A stretch of DNA of 64,000 bases from Planctomyces sp. SH-PL14 (GTDB lineage Bacteria > Planctomycetota > Planctomycetia > Planctomycetales > Planctomycetaceae), in assembly GCF_001610835.1 (NCBI RefSeq), contig NZ_CP011270.1, positions 5,164,001 through 5,228,000 on the forward strand, in the 5' to 3' direction. This document shows positions 1 through 9,392 of this stretch, one piece after another; position 1 is the first letter of the stretch; every line of letters starts with the position of its first letter. The notes under the pieces were generated by a model, which worked only from the letters and a program-made list of their open reading frames with translations, did no database searches and was not told the DNA's origin. Position numbers and translations under genes: made by a program.

Positions 1-489
1 CTGGCTCTCTATCAGGTCGGCGAGGCGGAGCTGGAGCTGATTGCGGACAGCCTGGCCTCGGTCTTTCCGCACGTCACGTTGTGGTGGGGGCGGCTCAGCG
101 CAGGACGCCCGATTGTGGCCCTCGTCGGCTCCGAGGAGCGACTGGCGATCGACATCGCTCAGGCCGCCCTTCGCTTCGAGAAACTCGCGGCCGATCGGCG
201 CTTCGGGGACGACGAGCTCTCGGCCCCGGCCAAACTGCTCGACCTCTGGATCGGCGACTGGCCGACTCCGTCTCCGACGGCGTTGCTCAACACCGAGGAA
301 CATCCGTGGGTTGAGTTCTCGTGCCCCGCGTCACACGGAAGCCGGCTGACCCTCAGCGGCAGCCGGCTCTTACGGTACCTCGATCGCCGCCTTCTCACGT
401 TGCCGCGTACGGCACTGCAGATCGACGGTCCCGTCGATCTGCAGGACGTTCACTGGCAGCGTTTCGTTCTCTTCCCTACGGCACCATGA
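1..489 (+). CDS. Spermidine synthase-like protein, C-terminal fragment
   Basis: An open frame enters from the left edge of the window and stops at 487-489, so only the last 162 residues are seen. The opening residues (LYQVGEAELELIADSL, then SVFPHVTLWW and a hydrophobic strand ending VALVGSEE) match the end of the Rossmann domain of spermidine synthase-like and fused transporter/spermidine synthase proteins, where a final helix and strand follow an FPH(A/V)xxW motif. The catalytic part lies outside the window, so the substrate cannot be judged. The tail after about residue 55 is not recognised. The family call is an inference from a short segment and an unrelated methyltransferase fold is possible. 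Confidence 0.5.
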   Translation: MALYQVGEAELELIADSLASVFPHVTLWWGRLSAGRPIVALVGSEERLAIDIAQAALRFEKLAADRRFGDDELSAPAKLLDLWIGDWPTPSPTALLNTEEHPWVEFSCPASHGSRLTLSGSRLLRYLDRRLLTLPRTALQIDGPVDLQDVHWQRFVLFPTAP

Positions 490-578
490 GAGACCGGAAC
501 AGGCCTGACGACAGAACAGACAACGTTCGCCAGACCTCGGAACTGCTCCCGGTCAGCGGGTTGCAGGCTGCGTCGTCT

Positions 579-1388
579 CTACGGGATCGTCTGCGGCGGC
601 GCCACGCTCAGCGGCCGGCCGGGAGCGGGCGGCGGGCCGAGCGGGCGAATTCCTCCAGCAGGCGGGGGCGCTTGCTCCAGTGCGCCGCCCGGGGGAGGAG
701 CGATCTCATCTCCGCGATCATGCGACGGTCGCACACCGATCTCATGCATAAGGTGATGAATGAGGTCTTCCATGTTCGCCATCTTGTCGACGATTCCAAG
801 CTGGCCGATCTGGCGGCGATGAGTTCTCTGCCATCCCTGAACATCCTGCTGGACGTGATGGAAGAGGTCGTCCATCGGACCGAGCGTTCGCGCCAGTCCC
901 TCGCGGTCCTGCTGATGCTCCTTCGCGTGAGCCCATTGAGCGGCCTGGAGAATCTGATACGCCTCGCCGTAGGTTTCAGCAAAGCCCGGGTTGTGCTGGT
1001 AGTTGTAGTGCAGATCCAGGCAGAGCTGGTTCGCCATGTCTTCCAGGCGAGCCGCCAGATCATCGACATGGGCAAAGCCGCCGAACTCGACCGCAACCGG
1101 TTGCGGTGCAACGGAGTTCTGAGCGGTCACGACTGGGGACGGGTAGTAGTAATGGGCGTTTTGGTACGTGTAGTACGTCCCCTGGAACCGTGGCTGCGCC
1201 GGAATCACGTGGCGGTAGCTGTCGTGGTGGGCGACGACCCGATGGCCATGCGGATCGACGAGGACGTGGTGATGATGCCACGGCGTCACGTGACCGTGAT
1301 TGTGGTGATGATGGAGGTGCTGCGCCAGCGCGGTGGAGCCACCGCCCAGCAGAGAGACCGACAAAAGAACGCGGCAAGCGGAATGCAT
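579..1388 (-). CDS. Exported histidine-rich protein of unknown function
   Basis: A 269-residue protein. The start is placed at the ATG that opens a signal peptide (MHSACRVLLSVSLLGGGSTALAQ) rather than at an upstream in-frame codon. The mature N-terminus is crowded with histidines (HLHHHHNHGH, then WHHHH), followed by a Tyr-rich linker. The middle of the protein is predicted helical and contains several more His pairs, and the C-terminal 50 residues are Pro/Gly-rich. His-rich exported proteins of this kind are usually thought to bind divalent metals in the cell envelope. That role is inferred here from composition and from the neighbouring metal ATPase. No known domain was recognised. Confidence 0.7.
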   Translation of the reverse strand: MHSACRVLLSVSLLGGGSTALAQHLHHHHNHGHVTPWHHHHVLVDPHGHRVVAHHDSYRHVIPAQPRFQGTYYTYQNAHYYYPSPVVTAQNSVAPQPVAVEFGGFAHVDDLAARLEDMANQLCLDLHYNYQHNPGFAETYGEAYQILQAAQWAHAKEHQQDREGLARTLGPMDDLFHHVQQDVQGWQRTHRRQIGQLGIVDKMANMEDLIHHLMHEIGVRPSHDRGDEIAPPPGGALEQAPPPAGGIRPLGPPPAPGRPLSVAPPQTIP

Positions 1389-1515
1389 TGTCACCGACTC
1401 CGTACAGTGATGTTCTCCGGCAAGCACGAACACCGTGCCCGCAGGACCATCTTCGATTCACTCGCTTAAGGGCGACATCGTTCCATCCCGCGGGAGCTCC
1501 GCGTCACCAGTTCCC

Positions 1516-1839
1516 TCAGTGGTGATGGTGATGCTGGTGATGGGACGTGGAAAAGCCCCCTCCCCAACCGGACGAGTAGCCGCCGTAACCGTGGCCATAG
1601 AACCCGCCCCCATACGAAGGGTAGGTGGAGTACGACGGCGCGACGTAACCCGACGGAGGGTAGTACGAATAGCCGGTCGACGGATAGCCGCTGTATCCGC
1701 CCGAGAAACTCCCTCCCGAGTACGCCCCGTAGTGTTGATGGCCGTGATGGTGGTGGCCCCCGCCGTAGAACTGAGCTGAGGCGGTTGAGCCTCCGATAGC
1801 GGCACCAGCAATGACCAGCGAAAGAGCTGCGGACTTCAT
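1516..1839 (-). CDS. Small exported Gly/Tyr/His-rich protein
   Basis: A 107-residue protein. The ATG chosen begins a clean signal peptide (MKSAALSLVIAGAAIGGSTASAQ); the reading frame stays open further upstream but codes for nothing signal-like. The mature part is low complexity: repeated GGY, YSG and YPS units bounded by His clusters (GGGHHHHGHQH at the start, HHQHHHHH at the very end). This is a candidate periplasmic or surface metal-binding protein, based on composition only. It lies in the same orientation as the His-rich gene downstream of it and is divergent from the metal ATPase gene, so the three could share a control region. Confidence 0.7.
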   Translation of the reverse strand: MKSAALSLVIAGAAIGGSTASAQFYGGGHHHHGHQHYGAYSGGSFSGGYSGYPSTGYSYYPPSGYVAPSYSTYPSYGGGFYGHGYGGYSSGWGGGFSTSHHQHHHHH

Positions 1840-2145
1840 GATGAGGACCTCGTCCTGATGTTTCGATTCCGAATGGTCGACGTGACCTTGATTCGTCTCC
1901 GAACGCACCGCGCGTGCCACGTTGCCTCCGAAATTCGCATCCGAGGCAAATTGCTGGTCGTCCGTGCTGCGGTCCGTCGGCAAAGTCTGCCGGCGCCGCC
2001 TGATCGATCCGTCCTGACATCAAAACGAACTCACTTTTCGCGTGACGGGGCCGACCGTCGCATCGTCGATCTGACCTTCCCGGTGAGTGCAGGGAGCAGG
2101 CGTCGCAATCGACGTCTGCGAATGACCTCTGCCTAGGAATCCTCA
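1840..2145. other. Divergent intergenic region before the metal ATPase
   Basis: About 300 bases separate the small His-rich gene (minus strand) from the P-type ATPase (plus strand), so promoters for both should lie here. A ribosome-binding sequence (AGGAATCCTC) directly precedes the ATPase start. No copy of the palindromes seen at 6411-6465 was found here by eye, and no other gene is visible. Confidence 0.4.
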
Positions 2146-4620
2146 ATGACTCAAAAGACGAAACTGTCGCTCAAGCTGCTGCTTCCCTCGATCCCGGACG
2201 GCGGGGACAGTTGTGTTAAACGCCTCGCCGATCTCCTCCGTGCGAAGGAAGGGATCGACATGGCGCACCTCGTGTCCGGGGGCCGCTCGGATTCAACGGC
2301 CCTCTGTATTCACTACGCACCAGAGCGGTTGACACTGGCGGCCGTTCGGGAGCTGGCACAGCGGGCGGGAATGACCCTGGAGGCGCGGTATGGCCATCTG
2401 ATGACCTGGACCGATGCCATGCCCGCGGCGCGAGCGCGGACACTGGAGGCACGGCTTCTGGAGACGCCGGGGATTCTCGAAGTTGCTGTTTCACCCACCG
2501 GGACGATTCGCGCGGAGTACGACCGCGAGCAGACGACCGAAGCCGTGGTTCAGGCGGCTCTGGCCCGGATGGGAGCGGACCACAAAGAGTCTGGCGACAA
2601 ATCTGAGACCAGGGCCCGTGGAGCCGCCGATGCCGGTGGCATCTCCGAGCATGAACATGAGCACAGCCACGAAGGCCCCTTCGGCGAATGGACAGAACTC
2701 CTGTTTGCGGGAGTCGCGGGCGCTCTCCTGCTCATCGGATGGCTGCTCTCGCTAACGGGACTGAACTCCTGGATCTCTTGGGCCTGCTATGTCGCCAGCT
2801 ACCTCTTCGGCGGCTACTTCACCCTCCAGGAAACGTGGGAGAACCTGCGAGCCCGGCGGTTCGAAATCGATTCCCTGATGCTGCTGGCGGCGGTGGGCGC
2901 CGCGACGCTGGGCGAATGGATGGAAGGCGCCCTTCTCCTGTTCCTCTTTAGCCTCGGGCATTCGCTGGAACACTACGCAATGGGGCGGGCCAAACGGGCC
3001 ATCGAGTCGCTCGCTGACCTGGCTCCACAGACCGCAATCGTGATCCGCGACGGACGTCCGCAGGAAGTTCCGATCGGAGAGCTGCAGCGAGGAGAGGTCG
3101 TTCTCATCAAGCCGAATGAGCGGATTCCGGCAGACGGATTCGTCATCAAGGGGGAAAGCAGCGTCGATCAAGCCCCAATCACCGGAGAAAGCATCCCGGT
3201 CGACAAGCGTCCCGTCCCGGATGCGAAGCAGGCGGCACAGGATCCGGACCGTCTCGACGCCGTTCATCGCGTCTTTGCGGGAACGATCAACCAGAGCGGC
3301 GCGCTCGAAGTCCAGGTGACACGGCTTTCGACTGAGAGCACTCTCTCGCGCGTCGTCAGGATGGTTAACGAGGCCGAAACTCAGAAGTCTCCAACGCAGC
3401 TCTTCACGGATCGTTTCGAGCGGATTTTCGTCCCTTCGATCCTGGTCTTCGTGGGGCTCCTGCTGCTGGCTTGGGTCGTCGTCGACGAACCATTCAGCCG
3501 ATCGTTCTACCGGGCGATGGCAGTCCTCGTTGCGGCGAGTCCTTGTGCGCTGGCCATTTCGACGCCGAGTGCCGTTCTGAGCGGCGTGGCCCGCGCCGCC
3601 CGGGGTGGCGTCCTGGTGAAAGGGGGTGGCCCGCTGGAAAGTCTTGGCACGCTCGGCGCGATCGCGTTTGACAAGACCGGGACCCTGACGGAGGGGAAAC
3701 CCCGCCTGACCGACGTCGTGCCGTTCGAGGCGACAGAGGAAGACCTGTTACGGTGTGCGGTCGCGGTCGAGAGCCTCAGCGATCACCCGCTCGCAGCCGC
3801 TGTCGTCCGCGGGGGCCGTGAACGTCTGGGGAATCCCGACGTCGCGGGGGCGGTGGATCTCAAGAGCATCACCGGCCGCGGTGTCCAGGCACGGGTCGGG
3901 GGAGAGCTCGTCTACATCGGCAAGGATGACCTGTATCGAGAGATTGAAGGTCCGCCCGTGCCGGACGAACTGCAGCGACAGGTGGAACGGCTCGAAGGAG
4001 ATGGCCGGACCACCATGATCGTTCGCAAGGCTTCCCGGTACCTCGGTGTCCTGGGGCTGATGGACACCCCCCGAAAGGCGGCCCAAGCCACGATCGCCGC
4101 GCTGCGGGAACTCGGCATCGGCCGCATGATCATGCTTTCGGGGGACAATTCTCAGGTCGCCAATGCCGTGGCCCGCGAGGTCGGCCTTGATGAAGCCATC
4201 GGCGACCTGATGCCGGACGACAAGGTCGAATCGATTCGGCGCCTTTCACAGGAGCATGGGGTGGCGATGGTCGGAGACGGTGTGAACGACGCACCGGCCC
4301 TCGCCAACGCGACCGTCGGGATTGCGATGGGGGCGGCCGGATCCGATGTCGCTCTTGATACGGCTGACGTGGCCCTGATGGCGGACGATCTCAGTCAGCT
4401 TCCGTTTGCCGTCGGCCTCAGTCGCAAAACGCGCGGAATCATCCGGCAGAATCTCTGGTTCAGCCTCGGAATGGTCGCGTTCCTGATCCCCGCCACACTG
4501 CTGGGGCTCAACATGGGGGCGGCCGTCCTGTTCCACGAGGGCTCGACGATTCTGGTCGTCTTCAATGCCTTGCGACTGCTGGCCTACGGGACACCCGCAC
4601 CACCCGAGGTGAAGCTCTGA
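2146..4620 (+). CDS. P1B-4 type heavy-metal translocating P-type ATPase
   Basis: This 824-residue inner-membrane pump should export a divalent metal using ATP. The visible landmarks are TGES (346-349, actuator domain), SPC in the transport helix (465-467), DKTGT with the phosphorylated Asp (509-513), SDHPLA (545-550, nucleotide-binding His-Pro), GDGVNDAP (710-717), and HEGST in the last helices (797-801). SPC together with HEGxT defines subgroup P1B-4, whose members move Co, Fe, Zn or Ni; Cu pumps carry CPC. The first 150 residues look like two HMA-type folds, but both lack the CxxC metal site. They are followed by a His-rich linker (EHEHEHSHEG, about 168-177). Its neighbours (His-rich exported proteins, a DtxR-type repressor, an HMA protein and ABC efflux genes) support metal export. 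The exact metal cannot be told from the sequence. Confidence 0.95.
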   Translation: MTQKTKLSLKLLLPSIPDGGDSCVKRLADLLRAKEGIDMAHLVSGGRSDSTALCIHYAPERLTLAAVRELAQRAGMTLEARYGHLMTWTDAMPAARARTLEARLLETPGILEVAVSPTGTIRAEYDREQTTEAVVQAALARMGADHKESGDKSETRARGAADAGGISEHEHEHSHEGPFGEWTELLFAGVAGALLLIGWLLSLTGLNSWISWACYVASYLFGGYFTLQETWENLRARRFEIDSLMLLAAVGAATLGEWMEGALLLFLFSLGHSLEHYAMGRAKRAIESLADLAPQTAIVIRDGRPQEVPIGELQRGEVVLIKPNERIPADGFVIKGESSVDQAPITGESIPVDKRPVPDAKQAAQDPDRLDAVHRVFAGTINQSGALEVQVTRLSTESTLSRVVRMVNEAETQKSPTQLFTDRFERIFVPSILVFVGLLLLAWVVVDEPFSRSFYRAMAVLVAASPCALAISTPSAVLSGVARAARGGVLVKGGGPLESLGTLGAIAFDKTGTLTEGKPRLTDVVPFEATEEDLLRCAVAVESLSDHPLAAAVVRGGRERLGNPDVAGAVDLKSITGRGVQARVGGELVYIGKDDLYREIEGPPVPDELQRQVERLEGDGRTTMIVRKASRYLGVLGLMDTPRKAAQATIAALRELGIGRMIMLSGDNSQVANAVAREVGLDEAIGDLMPDDKVESIRRLSQEHGVAMVGDGVNDAPALANATVGIAMGAAGSDVALDTADVALMADDLSQLPFAVGLSRKTRGIIRQNLWFSLGMVAFLIPATLLGLNMGAAVLFHEGSTILVVFNALRLLAYGTPAPPEVKL

Positions 4621-4652
4621 CCGTCGCCTTCTTTCGGGGACGTGGACGGCCT

Positions 4653-5573
4653 TCAATGCCAGCGCACGGAGTATCCGACGCCGCAGAACAGGTCGTCGGC
4701 CGCGTCATTGAGGCCCATCCCGATCCGAAGGTCCCACTGAATGTCGTCCGTGGGGCGGAACGTGAATCCCCCGTTGAGATAGTGCTCCGTCTGGATCGCT
4801 TCCGCACCGTCTGGAAAGAACGCGAACCACTCCGTGTACGCTCCAACATGCTCCCCGAGGGTGTAGCCGAAGGTCCAGGACTGAGCCCATTCGGTGAACT
4901 CGGAGCCGGTCTCGCCGTCAATGGTCTGATTGAATTGCGTGCTTCCGCCGGCGCAGAGGAAGTCATTGATGTCCCAACCGTACAGGAGATTGACTCCCGG
5001 AAGGGCTCGATCAGCCGTGCGCGACCGACTTCCGGTCGGGATCGTCAGCTGTGGGACGATCGACATCTCCGGGAACAGACCATCCTGCAACGTCAGGGCG
5101 AGCTTGGTCCCCACGTAAAGATCTTCCGCGCCGGACGTGCTGGCGGCGGGGAGGTACTCCGCCGAGAAGTTCCAGGCCATCCGTAACTCCAGCCAATCCC
5201 GCAAGACACCGACTCGCAACAGGGCCTCGGGAATGGAGTGCTCCGCGGAGGTCGTTCCTCCGTCACGGTCCATTACGAACGTGTAGCCCGTTTCGAGCTG
5301 GCAGACTCCCGCTCCGACTGTCGAACTCGCCTCGGTGAAATCCGGACGGTCGGTCGTAATAGCGGATTCTTCTGCCACAACCGGCGAACTCTCCCGCCAC
5401 TGGAACAGCGTGCTGGCGCGTTCTTCGGTTGTGGGCCAGTCGAATGCCGGCACGTCGAACGACGGGAGTTCGAATTCGGGCCAGTCAGCACAGGCCGGCG
5501 CCGCATGAATGCCGACCAGCCAGAGTACGGCAATCTGTCCGCCAAGGAGAATCCGTTCGAGGCCCCGCCTCAT
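4653..5573 (-). CDS. Outer-membrane beta-barrel protein (phenol meta-pathway transporter-like family)
   Basis: A 306-residue protein with a signal peptide (about residues 1-29). After a low-complexity stretch the motif ITTDRPDFTEASSTV appears, followed by QLETGYTF. This is the typical opening of the outer-membrane family often labelled 'transporter' or Phenol_MetA_deg. The rest alternates short amphipathic strands with turns and ends in an aromatic strand (GVGYSVRW then H), as expected for a beta barrel. The substrate is unknown. It is convergent with the metal ATPase, with only 32 bases between their stops, and lies downstream of the DtxR-type repressor in the same orientation. It may therefore act in the same metal locus, which is an inference. 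Confidence 0.65.
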   Translation of the reverse strand: MRRGLERILLGGQIAVLWLVGIHAAPACADWPEFELPSFDVPAFDWPTTEERASTLFQWRESSPVVAEESAITTDRPDFTEASSTVGAGVCQLETGYTFVMDRDGGTTSAEHSIPEALLRVGVLRDWLELRMAWNFSAEYLPAASTSGAEDLYVGTKLALTLQDGLFPEMSIVPQLTIPTGSRSRTADRALPGVNLLYGWDINDFLCAGGSTQFNQTIDGETGSEFTEWAQSWTFGYTLGEHVGAYTEWFAFFPDGAEAIQTEHYLNGGFTFRPTDDIQWDLRIGMGLNDAADDLFCGVGYSVRWH

Positions 5574-5694
5574 CGCGACACCAGCTTCCTGATCGAAAGT
5601 CCGTTCGACACAACCACGTCCGTCGGCGTGTGTCTATCGATTCGACCCGCGCACCTCGCTCGCGCGACGAAGAGCGGCTCTCGCGCCGCAAAGA

Positions 5695-6381
5695 TCAGGT
5701 GGTCGCCGAGCCATCCCGAACCGGCTCAGTCGTGAGGATTCGCCGAACGAGGAGCCGCCGAGCGGTCGAATGCCCCAGCGTGAGGGGCTTTCCGCCCACC
5801 CGCACAGAAACGGTTCCGGTCTCGCGATCGTTGATGAGGACTGCGATCTCAACTCCAGCTTGGAACAAGATGCCTCCGAGAGACACTGCGTGCGGCTCTC
5901 CCTCGATCCATTGCAGGCTAACGATCTCGCTGGTGACACACTCGGAGAGACGTAGGAAGGCCGGCAGTTCACCCGATTCGCTCGGAATCGGTTCGCCCAT
6001 GATGGTCCATTCCGGCTGACTCAGCATCGTGGCGATCGCTGCCACCAGTCGATCGGACGCCACCGACTCCAGTTCGACCGATTCGTCGATCGCAACCTGA
6101 TGAGGCAGCCGGAGCATCTCCTGCAGAAACTGCTGTAGCAGCCGACGACGGCGGACTAACCGCCTGGAACTGCGAAGTCCGGACGACGTGAGCCGCACTC
6201 CCTGGTAAGGGATGTGAATCACCAGCCCGTCTGCCGCCAGCCGCTTGAGCAGCGAGCTGACGGTCCCGGTCGAGACACCGAGCCGCTTCGCCAACGCTCC
6301 ATTGGTGGCGATTCCCGCGGACATTTCGTCACAGAGGATCCCGATGGTCTGGAGGCACACGTCACGTCGGAGTCGCTTCAC
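5695..6381 (-). CDS. DtxR/MntR-family metal-dependent transcriptional repressor
   Basis: A 228-residue protein starting at GTG. Residues 1-60 form a winged helix-turn-helix (GALAKRLGVSTGTVSSLLKRL, then a wing containing GLVIHIPYQGVRLTSSG). Next comes the dimerisation and metal-binding helix region (RRLLQQFLQEML, then ESVELESVASDRLVAAI). A C-terminal FeoA/SH3-like domain follows from about 150 to 215 (MGEPIPSESG, then small beta strands). Family members repress metal transport genes when loaded with Fe or Mn. The usual EAxxxEH ligand motif reads ESVELES here, so the conserved His is replaced by Ser and metal selectivity may differ. Two palindromes at 6411-6465 sit directly upstream, between this gene and the divergent gene at 6541, and are the likely operators. 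Confidence 0.82.
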   Translation of the reverse strand: MKRLRRDVCLQTIGILCDEMSAGIATNGALAKRLGVSTGTVSSLLKRLAADGLVIHIPYQGVRLTSSGLRSSRRLVRRRRLLQQFLQEMLRLPHQVAIDESVELESVASDRLVAAIATMLSQPEWTIMGEPIPSESGELPAFLRLSECVTSEIVSLQWIEGEPHAVSLGGILFQAGVEIAVLINDRETGTVSVRVGGKPLTLGHSTARRLLVRRILTTEPVRDGSATT

Positions 6382-6410
6382 GTCGATGGAATCGATCGGG
6401 CTGGCTGCAC

Positions 6411-6440
6411 GCTGTAATGTAGCCCCAGCTACATTACAGC
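6411..6440. promoter_or_regulatory. Perfect 13-bp inverted repeat, probable repressor operator
   Basis: The arms GCTGTAATGTAGC and GCTACATTACAGC are perfect inverse copies separated by CCCA. The site lies 30 bases upstream of the DtxR-family gene and about 100 bases upstream of the divergent gene at 6541. Its length and symmetry fit a dimeric winged-helix repressor, most simply autoregulation by the adjacent gene. Confidence 0.65.
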
Positions 6441-6441
6441 A

Positions 6442-6465
6442 GAAATGTATCGTACGCTACATTTC
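6442..6465. promoter_or_regulatory. 24-bp near-palindrome, probable second operator
   Basis: The sequence runs GAAATGTA, T, CGTACG, C, TACATTTC. Every position pairs with its mirror except the single T/C pair flanking the central CGTACG. It shares the AATGTA half-site core with the palindrome ending one base upstream. Two adjacent sites in a divergent promoter suggest cooperative binding by the DtxR-family protein. Confidence 0.6.
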
Positions 6466-6540
6466 AGGCAAACCCCGGTTTGCGCCTGGGACAACTCTAT
6501 CCGTATTGCCCGCTATCGGGGGGCAGAGTAAAATCCGGCC

Positions 6541-6939
6541 ATGTTCCGCTGGGCACACATTCTCGTGACCATCGCTTTCCTCCTGATCTGTCCGATCCGG
6601 TGTGTTAGCGCGGCTACGTCGACACCGTCCGGGGTGTCTGTCCGGCAGAAGTGCGCCTGCTGTCGCCACAAAGTCGCTCCGAAGCCGGCTTCCGAACAGA
6701 AGAGTCCTCCGGTTGATGATTGCGGGTGCGGTAGTTGTCTTTGTCACGGTGCCCTGCGAGTGACGGGAGTCGATGCGATCGATTTGGGGGCGGTGGCTCC
6801 GGCTTTCAGTTTTCTCATGATCGTGCCGGAGTGCACGACGGAGCGGTCGCAGCCCGCTAGTGCCTCTGAGCGGACGTTTGATTTCAAACGCTTGGATGGG
6901 CAAAGTACTCGCATTGCGTTCAATTCTTGGCTCTGCTGA
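6541..6939 (+). CDS. Small exported cysteine-rich protein
   Basis: A 132-residue protein with an N-terminal signal segment (about residues 1-25, ending CVSA). Two cysteine clusters follow: KCACCRHK near residue 38 and DCGCGSCLCHG near 60-69. CxxC-type clusters like these commonly bind Zn, Cu or similar metals. It is divergent from the DtxR-family repressor and shares its operator region, so it is probably under the same control. No named family was recognised, and the function is inferred from the cysteines and the context. Confidence 0.6.
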   Translation: MFRWAHILVTIAFLLICPIRCVSAATSTPSGVSVRQKCACCRHKVAPKPASEQKSPPVDDCGCGSCLCHGALRVTGVDAIDLGAVAPAFSFLMIVPECTTERSQPASASERTFDFKRLDGQSTRIAFNSWLC

Positions 6940-7140
6940 GAGCCGGCGCGCCTCCCGCTCGGATTGGCGCTACTTATCCCTTCGCATTCGCAGAGTGATT
7001 GGAGCACTGCGCTCCGACATGGCTCTCTGCGTGCACCGCTGAAATCTCCTTGTCTGGGGCGATCGTCTCCCCACGCGGCATCCCGCTCGGCAGCAACGGC
7101 TGTCGTTGCGCACCCCCGTTTTCTCGAAAGGAATCGATTC

Positions 7141-7473
7141 ATGGCCCAAGCAATTACGCGAAAAGTCTTCTGCGCTATCGTCCTCACCTGCCTCGTATCG
7201 TCCTCTGTTCCCACCTGGGCGGGAGCTTCGAAAACGACCGTGGTCACCGTCGCCGAAATGTGCGGCGGTTGTGTCAAAAAGATCAATCAGCGCCTCGACG
7301 GATTCCCGGGGATCGCCACGGTCTCCTGCGATATCAAGACGAAGACGGTCACGATCACTCCGCAGGCGAATGCCACAGTCTCCTCCCGTGCTCTTTGGGA
7401 GGCGATGGATGAGATCGGCAAGACGCCCACCAAAATGGTCAGCCCGCAAGGCGTTTTCACCGCCAAACCATAG
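7141..7473 (+). CDS. Exported heavy-metal-associated (HMA) domain protein
   Basis: A 110-residue protein. The ATG at 7141 follows a purine-rich AAAGGA and opens a signal peptide ending TWAGA. The mature part is a single HMA domain (beta-alpha-beta-beta-alpha-beta) with the metal-binding motif EMCGGCVKKINQ, giving CxxC, and the second half VSCDIKTKTVTITP. HMA domains bind soft metals and pass them to transporters. Export of an HMA protein is less usual than a cytosolic chaperone such as CopZ and suggests periplasmic metal capture or hand-over to the adjacent efflux system. The frame is open further upstream, but without a signal-like start. Confidence 0.8.
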   Translation: MAQAITRKVFCAIVLTCLVSSSVPTWAGASKTTVVTVAEMCGGCVKKINQRLDGFPGIATVSCDIKTKTVTITPQANATVSSRALWEAMDEIGKTPTKMVSPQGVFTAKP

Positions 7474-7492
7474 GCTTCTTGTCCCCGTGAAC

Positions 7493-7527
7493 GTCGCGTC
7501 CTGAAGGTCCGTCCTTTGGGACGCGAC
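7493..7527 (+). terminator. Terminator-like hairpin after the HMA gene
   Basis: Arms GTCGCGTCC (7493-7501) and GGACGCGAC (7519-7527) pair perfectly, and an inner AAGG/CCTT can extend the stem. A pyrimidine-rich run follows, but it is not a pure T tract, so this could also be an attenuating hairpin before the permease gene. Confidence 0.4.
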
Positions 7528-7561
7528 ATCCTCCTCTTTCCTCCTTGCGTCTCGCACCTCC

Positions 7562-8731
7562 ATGATTCGGCGACGATTTCTTCCGTGGGAGTACGGTGTC
7601 CGCAATCTGCTGCGGCGACCTAGCCGGAGCCTGCTGACCCTTGGCGCCATTGCCACCGTCGTGTTCCTCGTTCTTGTCGTAGTCGGCTTTATCCGCGGGT
7701 TGGAGAAGTCCCTTGCAGGGAGCGGCGATCCCTCGGTCGTGCTCGCCTATTCCGTAACGGCTGAGGCGAACATCGAGAACTCATCGATCGTCGGCCGCAG
7801 CCCGGACCTGCTCGCGGCCAGCGTCGACGATGTCGAGGAACGGCACGGCGTGCGATGCGTCTCCCCCGAGCTCTATTTTGGAACGCGGGTCCAGGCGGGC
7901 CAGACCGGTCATGTCGGTCTGGGCCTGATCCGCGGCGTCTCGCAAGCGGCACCGCTGGTGCGGCGGCGAGTCCAGATCGTTGACGGCCGGTGGCCGGGCG
8001 CAGGGGAAGTGATGGTTGGCAAGCTCGTCGCTACCAAGCTGGGATGTCGCCCCGAGGATCTGGCGATCGGAAGTGAGGTCCAGATGGAACGGCGAAAGTG
8101 GAAGATCAGCGGTCATTTCGTCGCCGGCGGGTCGGCATTCGAGTCGGAGATGTGGTGCCGGCTTCCGGATCTCCAGCAGGCCCTTAACCGTCAAGATCTG
8201 AGCCTGGTGGCGCTGTTGATGAAGCCTCGTGTGGGCTCGGCGGGGGTCGAGCTCTTCTGCAAGGAACGAACGGACCTTGAACTCCAGGCCATCGGAGAGA
8301 CCGCCTACTACGAGTCGCTGCAGAAGCACTACCGGCCAATGCGGCTCGTCGGATGGATGGTCGTATTCCTCGTTGCCGGCGCCGGAATCTTCGCCGGACT
8401 CAACATGATGTATGGGGCCGTCGCCGGACGGATCCGGGAGATCGCGACCTTGCAGGCGATCGGCTACCGCCGCCGTGCCATTCTGCTGAGTCTCATCCAG
8501 GAGGGAGCCCTTATGGCGGCAGCCGCTTCGCTCCTGGCCGGACTGGTCGCCATGCCGCTACTCAACGGCGCATCGGTTCGGTTCACGATGGGAGCCTTCG
8601 AGCTCCGCGTGGACGGTCCCGCGCTGCTGATCGGCTGCGGCATCGGCCTCGCACTCGGGATCCTGGGAGCGATCCCCCCGGCGCTTCGCGCCTTGCAGCT
8701 CCCGGTCGCCCAAAGCCTCAAAGCCATTTGA
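7562..8731 (+). CDS. ABC transporter permease, MacB/FtsX type (first of two)
   Basis: A 389-residue inner-membrane protein with the FtsX/MacB layout. There is one N-terminal helix (about 24-45), a large periplasmic domain (about 46-260), then three helices (about 262-285, 318-338 and 355-375). The typical cytoplasmic loop [17 protein letters not shown] lies between the second and third helices, and the protein ends with the usual [19 protein letters not shown]. Such permeases do not import solutes; they couple ATP hydrolysis to periplasmic events such as efflux through an adaptor. It opens a run of five same-strand genes ending at 12883 that includes the ATPase and adaptor. Confidence 0.85.
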   Translation: MIRRRFLPWEYGVRNLLRRPSRSLLTLGAIATVVFLVLVVVGFIRGLEKSLAGSGDPSVVLAYSVTAEANIENSSIVGRSPDLLAASVDDVEERHGVRCVSPELYFGTRVQAGQTGHVGLGLIRGVSQAAPLVRRRVQIVDGRWPGAGEVMVGKLVATKLGCRPEDLAIGSEVQMERRKWKISGHFVAGGSAFESEMWCRLPDLQQALNRQDLSLVALLMKPRVGSAGVELFCKERTDLELQAIGETAYYESLQKHYRPMRLVGWMVVFLVAGAGIFAGLNMMYGAVAGRIREIATLQAIGYRRRAILLSLIQEGALMAAAASLLAGLVAMPLLNGASVRFTMGAFELRVDGPALLIGCGIGLALGILGAIPPALRALQLPVAQSLKAI

Positions 8732-8786
8732 ACTGTTTGTATTCATAGCACGCAGCCCATGCGGCTGCCCAATTCGGAGAAGCGTG

Positions 8787-9332
<546 letters not shown>

Positions 9333-9392
9333 GCCGACCAGGGGAGCGGTGATCCTCCGCCGCTCCCAGGACAATCGTTGAAGGCACCCCTC

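Noticed and set aside
2146-4620. Assignment as a copper (CopA) or zinc (ZntA) ATPase
   Set aside because: The transport helix has SPC, not CPC, and the last helices carry HEGST, which fits P1B-4.
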